From Spirosoma pollinicola (GTDB lineage Bacteria > Bacteroidota > Bacteroidia > Cytophagales > Spirosomataceae), in NCBI RefSeq assembly GCF_002831565.1, contig NZ_CP025096.1:7865014-7929013 (forward strand): a stretch of DNA of 64,000 nt. The letters are read 5' to 3'. Shown here one piece after another: positions 50,158-61,504 of the stretch. Every line of letters begins with the position of its first letter. The stretch's first letter is position 1. The notes under the pieces were generated by a model, which saw only the letters and a program-made list of their open reading frames with translations, was not told the origin of the DNA and searched no databases. Both the position numbers and the translations under genes were made by a program.

Positions 50158-52175
50158 GTCAACGAAAGAGAGTCAGGACCCATCAGCCGTAAAGGTGCTG
50201 ATCGTCGAGGACGAATTCCTGATTGCCGACAACCTGCGGGATATTTTACAAGAAGCTGGTTATCAAGTTCTAGACATCGCTTATACCGTCGCCAATGCGC
50301 TGGCAATATGTGAACAAGATCTCCCTGATATCGTATTGTTAGATATTTACCTGAAGGGCACTGAAACAAGCCTGGCCTTGGCCCGTTCGTTTCAAGCCCA
50401 GCATATTCCGTTTATCTACATATCATCTAATGCCAATGATGGCATTCAGCAGGAAGTGAAAGCCACTCAGCCCTATGGGTATATTGGCAAGCCGTTCGGT
50501 AAAAAAGATGTTCTTTATAGCCTGGAAATTGCCCTGCACCGTCATGCCCACAGTTTAGAAAAAAAGTTGTGGAAGGAGAAAGATCTTCAATTATCCCTAA
50601 CCAATATCCTGTCGAATACTACTCCCTGGGAGGTAAAGCTACGAGCCGTGGTTACGCATCTCCAACCCTTTATACCCTTTGACCTAATCACTTTTAGCTT
50701 GGAAAATGGCCAGTCGTCACGTTCCTGTAGCTTTTTTCGCATGGGCGCGGATGAGTATCAGACGATACAACCTGCCGACTTACTGCGCATGAGTGGATTG
50801 AGTCAGGAAAAATACGACCAGTTGCGGACTCAGATCCCCCTTGCTGAAGGGCTGTTTTCCTTTAGTGGGGATGAGTTTATTGCCCATAGTCAGCAGTTTC
50901 GTTTAATCCAGCTTATAGCCAAAACCTTTTCTTTACAATCTAACCTACGGTTCACCTTAAACAGCAGTCAACGAGGCCTCTTCTCAGTTTCGTTTTACAG
51001 TCGTCAGCCTACGATCTACCAGCCCGATCATCTCTCCCTGCTGGCTCGGATGCAGCCATCGATCCTACTGATGTTGGAGCGTTTATTGGCTTATGAAGAA
51101 ATTACCCGGTTGAGTGAACAACTCGGTCGGGAGAACCGCTACTTGCAGGAAGAAGTCAAAACAACAGCTAATATCGAGGAAGTCATTGGTAAAAGCCCAC
51201 TGCTGCTAACGGTCTTCAATCAGGTTTCCCAAGTCGCTCCAACCGATGCTACGGTCCTGTTGACGGGCGAGAGTGGCACGGGGAAGGAATTATTTGCCCG
51301 TACCGTGCATAAGCTCTCGACCCGAAAAGAAAAAGTACTCATTAAAGTGAACTGTGCAACGCTACCGCCCGGGCTGATCGAATCGGAATTGTTCGGCCAC
51401 GAAAAAGGGGCGTTTACGGGCGCTTCGGAAAAACGGATTGGCAAATTTGAACTCGCTCATCAAGGGACTATTTTCCTGGATGAAATTGGCGAGATGCCCT
51501 TGGAGTTGCAGGCTAAGCTCCTACGGGTGCTACAAGAAAAGGAAATTGAACGATTAGGTGGGAAGGGTCCCATTAAAACGGATGTGCGAGTAATTGCCGC
51601 AACGAACCGGCACTTAGAAAAAGAGGTCGCCCAGGGGCGATTCCGACTGGATTTGTATTACCGATTAAGTGTATTTCCTATTTTGTTGCCGGCTTTGCGT
51701 GAACGAGTCGAAGATATTCCGATGCTGGCTTATTTTTTTTGTTCAAAAGTTCAGCCGTAAAATGGGAAAAATATGTAAGGAAATAAGTCCGTCAGTGATA
51801 GCGGAATTGGTGAGCTATAGCTGGCCGGGGAACATAAGGGAACTAGAAAATGTGATTGAACAAGCCGTTATTGTGTACGATGGCAATGGTGCCCTTACGT
51901 TAGGCCGTCCACTAATCAATACCTGGATAAGCCAAAATCTGAATGTGGATGAACCCCATTTGGCCCCTACTCAATTTAATCCACCAGCCGATTCCGATCC
52001 CCAAACTCAATCAGCGGTGAAGCATCACCATGATGAAAAGGAACGGGATACCATTTTAGCCGTACTAAAAAAAACCAATGGAAAAATTCGGGAGAAAGGC
52101 GGGGCCGCTGAACTCTTAAATATCAAGCCCAATACGCTTGAGTACCGAATGGGTAAGCTGGGCATTAAAAAATAA
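50144..52175 (+). pseudogene. NtrC-like regulator (receiver, AAA+, Fis HTH) split by a T8 tract
   Basis: From ATG at 50144: receiver domain with VLIVEDEFLIADNLRD and LLDIYLKG (phospho-Asp) and IGKPFG; a GAF-like middle; then AAA+ with GESGTGKELFAR (Walker A), ELFGHEKGAFTGASEKR (sigma-54 loop), FLDEIGEMPLELQ (Walker B) and RFRLDLYYRLSVFPILLPAL. At T8 (51733-51740) the frame stops (FFCSKVQP). With T7 it would continue FFVQKFSRKMGK into WPGNIRELENVI, and a Fis-like HTH (GGAAELLNIKPNTLEYRMGK) to 52175, about 675 residues in total. It activates sigma-54 promoters when phosphorylated. Confidence 0.85.
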
Positions 52176-52515
52176 GGAGCCCTTGACTAGTCAGCGGCTG
52201 CGGAATTAACCGCCCACCCGGCTGGTGTCTAGGCCCCTACTAGACGGGACGAGTGACACGAGGAATGAACCAGAGCAGCTTCTATTTTCTCCAATCTATT
52301 TTAGATTTTTTTTGAATTAGTTGGAGTTTCATGGAGTGATTAAATCCATTTTTACGGATTTGGTGGGGAAATGTCACCAAGATTTCCCATTATAAATTAA
52401 CCTAAATCCTTTTTCTGGAAGAAGTGGTCCATCGAGCTATGTTGGCATAGCAATTGAAGAGTGCATGGGTGATCAACCGCCTACCTCCTTTTTAATGCAC
52501 TTAACTTAAGTTGCC
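52176..52515. other. Intergenic region, weak hairpin only
   Basis: A GTCTAG...CTAGAC pair (52227-52245) around GCCCCTA may end the regulator transcript. Otherwise nothing is seen. Confidence 0.4.
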
Positions 52516-52983
52516 ATGAAGTACCTAGCTGTTTTCCTTCGCCTGATCTATGGAAGATCAATTTCCTCTTTAGTTGATGATCTTCATGCCCGATTTATTG
52601 GCGATTGGTTAGAGAAGCCTGAATCTAAATATGTGCATCCCCACTGTAGCTGGACGCTGGCAGACGGTCATCCTAGTGCCAACTCGTTTTTTGAAACAGG
52701 TTTTTATGCTTGGTACCACGGCCAGTTCGGAAATGAACAAGGAAAGTGGAAACTAGTGGTTTCGGAAGTGATTGGATCACCCATTGGAGCTATTGTTGTA
52801 GGACAACTCCATTATCAAGACCCATCTGGAGGTGGTACTGCCTCATTCACCCATTTCTACCGAATTCGACAGGGAAAAATCGTAAACGCTCACTATTTTA
52901 TTGGTGAAGTGGCAAAATCGTTGAAGCCTTTTCCACAACTGCTCAACCAGTTTCCAACGAACTGTTTACCCTCTCTGAATTAA
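52516..52983 (+). CDS. NTF2-like small protein
   Basis: The product has 155 residues (MKYLAVFLRLIYGRSISSLV, DWLEKPESKYVHPHCSWTLA, GGGTASFTHFYRIRQGKIVN). The ending strands (ASFTHFYRIRQGKIVNAHYF) and the overall layout follow the SnoaL/NTF2 fold, similar to the protein at 42374. No catalytic residues can be assigned. It precedes a response-regulator gene by 72 bp. Confidence 0.5.
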   Translation: MKYLAVFLRLIYGRSISSLVDDLHARFIGDWLEKPESKYVHPHCSWTLADGHPSANSFFETGFYAWYHGQFGNEQGKWKLVVSEVIGSPIGAIVVGQLHYQDPSGGGTASFTHFYRIRQGKIVNAHYFIGEVAKSLKPFPQLLNQFPTNCLPSLN

Positions 52984-53055
52984 AATCTCTACTAACAGGC
53001 TATGTATTCGTTTAGTGGATTGGTAAATCAGGAAGTATCTGTCAAGTCGGATTAA

Positions 53056-53487
53056 ATGAAGGAAAACTCGGTTAATAGCAAGCGGATGTTGAATGAACAA
53101 ACCATTATTTTGGTAACAGACGACGATGATGATGATCGCTATTTTCTTCGCCAAGCGATAGAACGTACCGTTAGTGGCGTAACAGTACTAGAAGCCAAAA
53201 ATGGGGAAGAAGCGCTGAACTTATTGGCGGGACGACTCATCCATTTAGTCATACTGGATATGAACATGCCGGGCCTCAACGGCCTGGAGATCCTCTCCTT
53301 TATCCGATTGCATGCTGATTTGTATCTTACCCCAGCCGTCATGTTATCAACGAGTGATCAAGCGTCTTTAGTCGCTGATGCCTATAAAAAGGGAATAAAT
53401 TGTTACATCAAAAAGCCTGCTGTCATTTGGGAATATGATCAAATCGCGGCTGCCTTGAAAACCTGTTTTCTGACCATTTCACCCTGA
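53056..53487 (+). CDS. Single-domain response regulator
   Basis: The product has 143 residues. Acidic cluster TDDDDDDRYFLRQ (about 21-33), phospho-Asp in LVILDMNMPGLNG (about 69), VMLSTSD and Lys in CYIKKPAV. It is a receiver-only protein close in type to the one at 37060. It could be a partner of one of the kinases in this window (TPR or PAS kinases), but no kinase is adjacent on its strand. Confidence 0.9.
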   Translation: MKENSVNSKRMLNEQTIILVTDDDDDDRYFLRQAIERTVSGVTVLEAKNGEEALNLLAGRLIHLVILDMNMPGLNGLEILSFIRLHADLYLTPAVMLSTSDQASLVADAYKKGINCYIKKPAVIWEYDQIAAALKTCFLTISP

Positions 53488-53679
53488 TTTTTTGTGAGTT
53501 TGATTCGTACAGTTTTGCTGTTATCCCTGTGAAGGACCTTAATTGGTGATAAGTCAGATTTACCTAACATTGAGCTTTGATCGTTTTTGTTATCGGGCCT
53601 TTCAAGTCTGGATTTGAGACTAGCTTGTAAAAAGTATACTCCCTGTTAAGTGTCTGAATATAAAGGTCACCTTCCCGTT

Positions 53680-53970
53680 ATGGCTACTTTGAGTACTATT
53701 CAGGATGTATACTTCATAATTCTGGAAGAAGATGGATGGGAATACATGTGTTGTCTCCATGCCTTCATCTCTCGCAAACGGTCCACTACTGGACATTATC
53801 TAGCGCACGTTTTAGAATCCGAAAGTAAGGAAATCATTTTTTTTGACTGCGCCGAAAACTTGGATGTACTCAAGACACAACTCGACTACACAATAAGTAA
53901 AGCAGGCGAACTTCTATTTTGCTACCGTGGTGAATCTGTTCCTCTATTCGAGTGGTATCATTCGTGTTAA
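53680..53970 (+). CDS. Small hypothetical protein
   Basis: From ATG at 53680 there are 96 residues: MATLSTIQDVYFIILEEDGW, EYMCCLHAFISRKRSTTGHY, SKEIIFFDCAENLDVLKTQL. A GTG at 53650 would add ten residues. No family is recognised. The next gene begins on the opposite strand beyond a spacer of about 200 bp. Confidence 0.45.
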   Translation: MATLSTIQDVYFIILEEDGWEYMCCLHAFISRKRSTTGHYLAHVLESESKEIIFFDCAENLDVLKTQLDYTISKAGELLFCYRGESVPLFEWYHSC

Positions 53971-54178
53971 CAACTTTTCCGTCCAATAAATGGCAAGGCA
54001 AAAAATTTAATGGATTTTTTATTGGCTATTAATCAGCCATTTGTCTTTAAATATGCCATTTTGGAAATCGTTCACGAAAACCTCCGAATAAAATCAGGAC
54101 AAGACACGCCTGCGTTCGAGATGATCGAAATTATGACGAAAATTATACGCCCACGCTCTTTTAGATCATGAACTGTGT

Positions 54179-54688
54179 TCAAATGCAAGCAGTAGAGCGA
54201 AATTTTGGTTGATAATTCTTGGACTTGCCTACCCCTTTAGGACGACCCAATTGGACCCCAGACGCTTTCTTGACAGCTAAAGCCTGACGGGTGCGTTTGG
54301 CAATCAAGTCCCGCTCAATCTCCGCTGCCATCGCGAAAACCATCGCCATCACTTTACTTTGGATCGTATCGTCCAACTGCCAGGCTCCCTTGACGGTATA
54401 AATCCGAATACCCTTCTGCACGGCGACCGAGATAATCTCCATGCACTCCAGAATGCTTCGGCCTAGCCGCGAGAATTCACTCAGTAAAATCGTACCCCCA
54501 CTACTCAACTCGTCTAGTATGCCCGCGATCTTGCGTTGTCGCCAAGGGACTTTGCCCGACACTTTTTCTTCCACAAAACGCACCTGTCCCAGGTTGCGGT
54601 CATTGGCCAGGTGCAAGATTTCCGATTTGTTCTTTTCTAGGTCCTGGTCCAGCGTTGAGACCCGTAAATAGGCGACATTTTGAGCCAT
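54179..54688 (-). CDS. tnpR: Serine recombinase (resolvase/invertase), C-terminus altered
   Basis: The product has 169 residues. The catalytic domain is complete: MAQNVAYLRVSTLDQDLEKN (active Ser in RVST), EEKVSGKVPWRQRK, LSEFSRLGRSILECMEIISV and MVFAMAAEIERDLIAKRTRQ. It continues into GVQLGRPKGVGKSK but then ends as NYQPKFRSTACI, where family members have a C-terminal helix-turn-helix of about 30 more residues. It is a Tn3-type resolvase or invertase that may no longer bind its site. Direct repeats resembling res lie just upstream (54694-54765). Confidence 0.8.
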   Translation of the reverse strand: MAQNVAYLRVSTLDQDLEKNKSEILHLANDRNLGQVRFVEEKVSGKVPWRQRKIAGILDELSSGGTILLSEFSRLGRSILECMEIISVAVQKGIRIYTVKGAWQLDDTIQSKVMAMVFAMAAEIERDLIAKRTRQALAVKKASGVQLGRPKGVGKSKNYQPKFRSTACI

Positions 54689-54693
54689 AATCA

Positions 54694-54765
54694 GACGGTC
54701 AAATGAAAACCCCTCGAATTGATTTATTTTTTACCTTTTGATCGTCAAATATACCCCTGTTTCGT
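54694..54765. other. res-like direct repeats between resolvase and transposase stub
   Basis: GACGGTCAAAT(GAAA)ACCCCT at 54696 on and GATCGTCAAAT(AT)ACCCCTG at 54739 on are imperfect direct repeats 43 bp apart. They lie in the divergent gap between tnpR and the tnpA remnant, as in Tn3-family res regions. Subsite structure cannot be proved by eye. Confidence 0.45.
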
Positions 54766-54809
54766 TTTACTTTTCCGGCTCCTAAAAACCCTCCTTTTTA
54801 CTTGCCCTT

Positions 54810-55225
54810 GTGAGCCGATTAAAACTCCTCGATACTGCCGAGATCCGGCGCTTTGACCTGCCGCCTTCATTGACTCCCCAGCAGCAGGCCCACTATTTTA
54901 CCCTGCCAAGTGACGAATTATGTCCGTTTCGGCAGAACTACCAAAAGATCAAGCCCCTGATCCGTTATATTGGTGAGTTGGAAAGCTACATTCGGCAAAA
55001 CACACATCTGATCGTTGACTATAGTGAACGCTATCGGTACGGGGAAGCGATCTCGACGGGCTTTGTCGAGTCAACGGTCAATTATGTGGTGGCCAAGCGG
55101 TTCACCAAAAAGCCGCGAGACGGTGGCAGCAAATGCAATGGAGTAAAGCGAGGGCCCATCTGCTGTTGGTGGTGCGGACCAAAGTCTTAAATGATGACGG
55201 GGAAGATGAGTTTAAAAAGCAGTAA
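54810..55225 (+). pseudogene. Chimeric transposase remnant (Tn3 N-terminus fused to ISKra4-like C-terminus)
   Basis: The first about 38 residues (MSRLKLLDTAEIRRFDLPPS, then LTPQQQAHYFTLP) look like the start of a Tn3-family transposase. From about residue 40 the frame reads IGELESYIRQNTHLIVDYSE, then RYRYGEAISTGFVESTVNYV, the C-terminal part of ISKra4-like transposases. A frameshift near 55115 leads out of frame; the expected tail QMQWSKARAHLLLVVRTKVL follows in another frame to 55225. Two element ends thus joined by chance in frame. No function is expected. Confidence 0.65.
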
Positions 55226-55399
55226 CCCTGTTTCGGTCGCAATCAGGTAGGGGAATGCCCATGACCGCTTAACCGGATTAACCCCAGGCTTTTTTCTGCT
55301 TTCTAAGCTCACCCATTATCAGTGGTAGAATACCAACACCGACTGCAACAAATCCGTATTGTGATGATTCCGGCACTCGCTTCCCGGTTTCCACCGGCG

Positions 55400-57727
<2,328 letters not shown>

Positions 57728-57787
57728 AGGATGAGGGAAAGAAAGGTTTTTGGCCGAACGACGGCAAAAGCGGGTACGTCAGTTTTG

Positions 57788-58381
57788 TTAAACAGGTCGC
57801 GCGGGGACGGTGGGTGGTCCAGCCAACTCGCTAAAATAATCAAAAGCCCGACCGGCCGCATCGACCACCTCGTCGTGGTGTTCCCTGGCTCGCTCGGTCA
57901 GGTACGTACCAAACGCCTGCCAGTGTGGCCTGGTCTGGTCGCCGTAGCCGCCGAAAAACCGCGACGGGACGGCGGCTTCTTCTAAATCGGGTATCCGGCG
58001 CAGGGCCTGGTCAACGACCTGCCCGCCCAGGGTGGCCCCTTCGGCCACGTACAAAGCGCCCAAGAGTTGGTACCCGTTCCAGTCGGCAAACAGGCCGGGA
58101 CGGGGCGAGGGAAGCGGCAAGCCGAGCCGTTCCAGATCGGTCACTAACCAGGGGGTTTTCCGGCGGGTCTCGCGGTCATATCCGGCAAAGAAACCCGACT
58201 GCGTGGCCACGGCCGTTTCCAGGGCCTGGTGAAACCGGTAGTGAATGCCGATCAGGTGACCGTACTCGGTTCGGGTAAGTGTACCGGCCATCAGCTTCCG
58301 GGCGTACAGCCGGGTCTCCGTCTGCTGGTGGTGTGGGCGGGTTTCGATTTTAAGCCGGGCCAGAATAGAGCGGTCGTTCAC
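57788..58381 (-). CDS. bphO: Heme oxygenase (bacteriophytochrome-associated)
   Basis: The product has 197 residues. It starts RSILARLKIETRPHHQQTET, with the proximal heme ligand His (17 or 18). The distal helix is in LYVAEGATLGGQVVDQALRR (GxxxGG). It cleaves heme to biliverdin, the chromophore of bacteriophytochromes. Position two genes after bphP in one operon fits this supply role. The ATG overlaps the stop of the response-regulator gene by 4 bp. Length is standard for BphO. Confidence 0.9.
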   Translation of the reverse strand: MNDRSILARLKIETRPHHQQTETRLYARKLMAGTLTRTEYGHLIGIHYRFHQALETAVATQSGFFAGYDRETRRKTPWLVTDLERLGLPLPSPRPGLFADWNGYQLLGALYVAEGATLGGQVVDQALRRIPDLEEAAVPSRFFGGYGDQTRPHWQAFGTYLTERAREHHDEVVDAAGRAFDYFSELAGPPTVPARPV

Positions 58382-58803
58382 GAGATGTACTGGGTCTGAG
58401 TCAGCCAGAAATCAATGGCCCGGCGCATCATGTCGCTGACTTCGTGGTAGCTACTGGGCTTGATGAGGTAGGCATTGGCCCCCAGATCATAGGCCCGGCG
58501 GATGTCTTTCGGGTTATCGGAGGTGCTGTAAACAACCATGGGCATATACCGCGTCTGGTTATTGGCCCTCGCCTGCTGAATAACCTCAAACCCACTGGCT
58601 CCCGGTAGGCTGAGATCAATGATCAGCAGCCGGGGCAGGGCTGGACTTTGGCCTTTATAGGCCCCCTGCCGGAGCAGGTAGTCGATGGCTTCGGAGCCGC
58701 TGTTGAGGATCAGCGACGTTGGCAAACTGTCCAGTCGACCCATGACCCGGGTAAAGATCTCGGCCTCATCGGCGTTGTCTTCAATGTATAAAATGTCGAG
58801 CAT
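58378..58803 (-). CDS. Response regulator of the phytochrome operon
   Basis: The product has 141 residues, receiver only: YIEDNADEAEIFTRVMGRLD (acidic pocket), LLIIDLSLPGASGFEVI (phospho-Asp), VVYSTSDNPKDIRRAYDLGA and AYLIKPSS (Lys). Such Rcp-like receivers are the usual partners of bacteriophytochromes. It begins 5 bp after bphP and overlaps the heme oxygenase gene by 4 bp, so the three are translationally coupled. Confidence 0.95.
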   Translation of the reverse strand: MLDILYIEDNADEAEIFTRVMGRLDSLPTSLILNSGSEAIDYLLRQGAYKGQSPALPRLLIIDLSLPGASGFEVIQQARANNQTRYMPMVVYSTSDNPKDIRRAYDLGANAYLIKPSSYHEVSDMMRRAIDFWLTQTQYIS

Positions 58804-58808
58804 AGGTA

Positions 58809-61049
58809 CTAAATTATTACTGTAGGGAATGAGACAAAGAAGGTAGTGGCTTGCTGGGGTGTACTTTCGAACCAGACTTTGCCCCCGTGGCGACTCATGA
58901 TGCGCTTCACAATGGCCAGCCCCACCCCGTAGCCCTCATGACTGACGGTGGAATCGAGCCGCTGAAACACTTCAAATACTTTACCGGCCTGTTTCATATC
59001 GATACCAATGCCATTGTCCTGCACCGAATAGGTAACCTCCTGACCGTTTTCGCGGCCCTCAACCCGGATGCGGGCATTGGGAACCTGGCGTGTGTATTTG
59101 ACGGCGTTGGACAGCAGGTTGCTGAACACCTGCGTAATCATGGTCTGGTCGCCGTACAGGTCGGGCGTGGGGCCAATATCAAGTTGTATTATGCGACTGG
59201 CTTCCGTGGCCAGCAGCTCCTCCCGTAACTGAAACAGCAGCGGCTGCATGGCCATCTTCTCCATGCGCACCTCGTTACGGCTCATGAGCGAATACTGCAT
59301 CACGTTCCGGATCATCATCCGCATCCGGTCGCTGGCGTTTATCACTTTGGTAAAGAGGCTCTTTGCCTGTTCATCCATCTGTCCACCGTAATCTTCGAGG
59401 TAGATTTCGGTGTAGCTTTTGATGGACTTAAGGGGCGTGCGCAGATCGTGGGAGACGGTGTAGCTGAAGGCTTCCAGTTCTTCGTAGGCCAGCCGGAGCC
59501 GCTCGTTCAGCACCCGGATTATGTTGGCTTTCCGGGCCACCAGTTGCAGGATATCTTCGCGCAGGCGCAGGGCTGCCCCCAGTTCTTCCTGCTGCCAGTT
59601 CTGCGCTTTGTTGTGGACCAGTTGCGTCCAGCTTTCGAAGCTTTTGCGCGGACTGAGCCGCCCTTCTCCGCTTTCGTCGGCTACCATTGGTTTTTCGGGA
59701 TTGCCGCCCCACGAAACCGACTTAATCTGTTCGGGCTTGAACCAGAGCAGGAACTCGTTCATCTCGCGGGACAACGTAATCATCAGCACCCCGGCCGCTT
59801 TGTCCCGAAACGGTTCGGCCAGCGGGTAGAGGTTGGGCAGTTGGGCGGTCTGGAAAATGGTTTCAGTCGTGCTGCCCCGGAGCCACTCAATCAGGGTCAA
59901 CGTATCATCCGGAGAAGGGGTCTCGCCGAGCGTGTATAATTGACCGTCGAAGAGCAGGGCGGCTCCCGTGGCGGTGTTCAGGTCCAGCACCGAAACGGGG
60001 TGTTTTATCAGCCCCTGCACCACGTCCCAGTCGGCCAGCATCTGCTCGTTGAGCGCTTGCCCGTTCGTCCGCAGCTGACGGACAAACTCGGCATCGTCAT
60101 CGTCCTGGTAATTCGTCAGGGCCGTCGCCACCATCTGACTGACTACTTTAGCCGTTTGCCGAGTGGGATAATCGACCAGCCAGGGAGCACCGTAGTGATG
60201 GCAGGCGATCAGGCCCCAAAGTTCGCCCCGGTATAACAGCGAAATACTCATGCTGGACCGAACGCCCATGTTTTGGAGGTACTCCATGTGGAGGGGCGAA
60301 ACGGCCCGCAGGTTCGCGTGGGTCAGGTCGAGCGGACGGTCGTGGTCTCCATAATTGGCTGGGCAGACGCGGACCCTGGGCTGCTGCACGTCGACAATGC
60401 CGCGAACCAGATTGATTTTATACAGTTCCCGTGCCTGCCGTGGAATGTCCGACGCGGGGTAATGAAGCCCCAGAAAAGGCTCCAGGTGTTCCTCGCGGGC
60501 TTCGGCAATCACTTCGCCGTGCCAGTCTTCGTCGAAGCGGTAGATCATGACCCGGTCGAAGCCGGTCAACGCTTTAAGCTGCCGGGCAGTTCGTTCCAGC
60601 AGGTCGTTCAGGGTTCGGCTGCGCTGAATGTCGCTCAGTGTCTGGGTCAGCAAAGTCGGCACCGACGGAGCCAGGTGACGCGCCGGTTCAGGAGCGGGCT
60701 CCAGTTCCACAATCAGGGCACCGTCCTGCTGGTGCAGCAGGATGTACCAGTCGCGGTTGTTGAACCGGGTGCGGTAGGGATTAAAGGCTTCGGGCGTACC
60801 CCCGCGCATGGCCACTGTGAGCAGTTCCTGCAAAATGATTCCCGGCAGGTCGCCCAGTTGTAGATTGCCCACTGACTGGCCAATCACCTCCTCCACCGGC
60901 TGGCCCGTCAGGTCGGTCAGGTTTTCACTGGCCTGCTCGATGGCGAACGTAGTGGGGTCGAGCGCCAGCAGATAGCCATGGGACTGGATGTAACCCGGCC
61001 ACTGAATCGGCTCGGTATCGCAGTTGGTTAGGCTAAGGGCGGGTTGCAT
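58809..61049 (-). CDS. bphP: Bacteriophytochrome histidine kinase
   Basis: The product has 746 residues. The N-terminal biliverdin-binding Cys10 is in SLTNCDTEPIQWPGYIQSHG. PAS is about 10-120, and GAF about 145-310 with the PASDIP motif (198-203), MEYLQNMGVRSSMSISLL and IACHHYG. PHY is about 320-500 with the tongue motif RLSPRKSFESW. HisKA is FSYTVSHDLRTPLKSIKSYT (His534), then HATPase with LLSNAVKYTRQ, VQDNGIGI and GYGVGLAIVKRIM. It is a red/far-red photoreceptor that phosphorylates the adjacent receiver. It is the first gene of the operon; the promoter lies in 61050-61150. Confidence 0.95.
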   Translation of the reverse strand: MQPALSLTNCDTEPIQWPGYIQSHGYLLALDPTTFAIEQASENLTDLTGQPVEEVIGQSVGNLQLGDLPGIILQELLTVAMRGGTPEAFNPYRTRFNNRDWYILLHQQDGALIVELEPAPEPARHLAPSVPTLLTQTLSDIQRSRTLNDLLERTARQLKALTGFDRVMIYRFDEDWHGEVIAEAREEHLEPFLGLHYPASDIPRQARELYKINLVRGIVDVQQPRVRVCPANYGDHDRPLDLTHANLRAVSPLHMEYLQNMGVRSSMSISLLYRGELWGLIACHHYGAPWLVDYPTRQTAKVVSQMVATALTNYQDDDDAEFVRQLRTNGQALNEQMLADWDVVQGLIKHPVSVLDLNTATGAALLFDGQLYTLGETPSPDDTLTLIEWLRGSTTETIFQTAQLPNLYPLAEPFRDKAAGVLMITLSREMNEFLLWFKPEQIKSVSWGGNPEKPMVADESGEGRLSPRKSFESWTQLVHNKAQNWQQEELGAALRLREDILQLVARKANIIRVLNERLRLAYEELEAFSYTVSHDLRTPLKSIKSYTEIYLEDYGGQMDEQAKSLFTKVINASDRMRMMIRNVMQYSLMSRNEVRMEKMAMQPLLFQLREELLATEASRIIQLDIGPTPDLYGDQTMITQVFSNLLSNAVKYTRQVPNARIRVEGRENGQEVTYSVQDNGIGIDMKQAGKVFEVFQRLDSTVSHEGYGVGLAIVKRIMSRHGGKVWFESTPQQATTFFVSFPTVII

Positions 61050-61504
61050 GGTTGGCAGTGAGAAGGAAGGAACCTTATAATTTAAAAAGGTATTTTTTTA
61101 CGAAATGAGTGCCAATATCCGTATTTTTACTCAGTATATCCAGTAAGACTACGTAATGTGGGTATTTTCTTCAAATTTTGTTGATAGTGACCATCCACAA
61201 GCATCAGGCTGCACTGGTATCAAGTGGAGTAAAAACCAGGAATTGGTTGGTCAGGGGTAACAACGGTCAATGGGTTAACTGACACAGATCATGGTAAATT
61301 ACCCGGTTGATGGCGAGCGTTGAGCTGGCATACAGATCTTATATCTCTTCTGTAGGTCTCTAGTGTTGCTTAAATAGTAGTATGGCAGGTGGCATTGTTT
61401 TTTAGCAACACTAATGCGTTGTGGGTAGATTTCTTATTTTAATGAGCGATTGTCCAAATCGCTTTTATAGCGTCCTTTAGTTACACTCTGTCTAACTCAC
61501 GACC
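61050..61504. other. Divergent intergenic region
   Basis: It separates the phytochrome operon (minus) from the PAS kinase gene (plus). No frame or hairpin of note is seen. The AT-rich part near 61075-61160 suits the bphP promoter. Confidence 0.45.
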
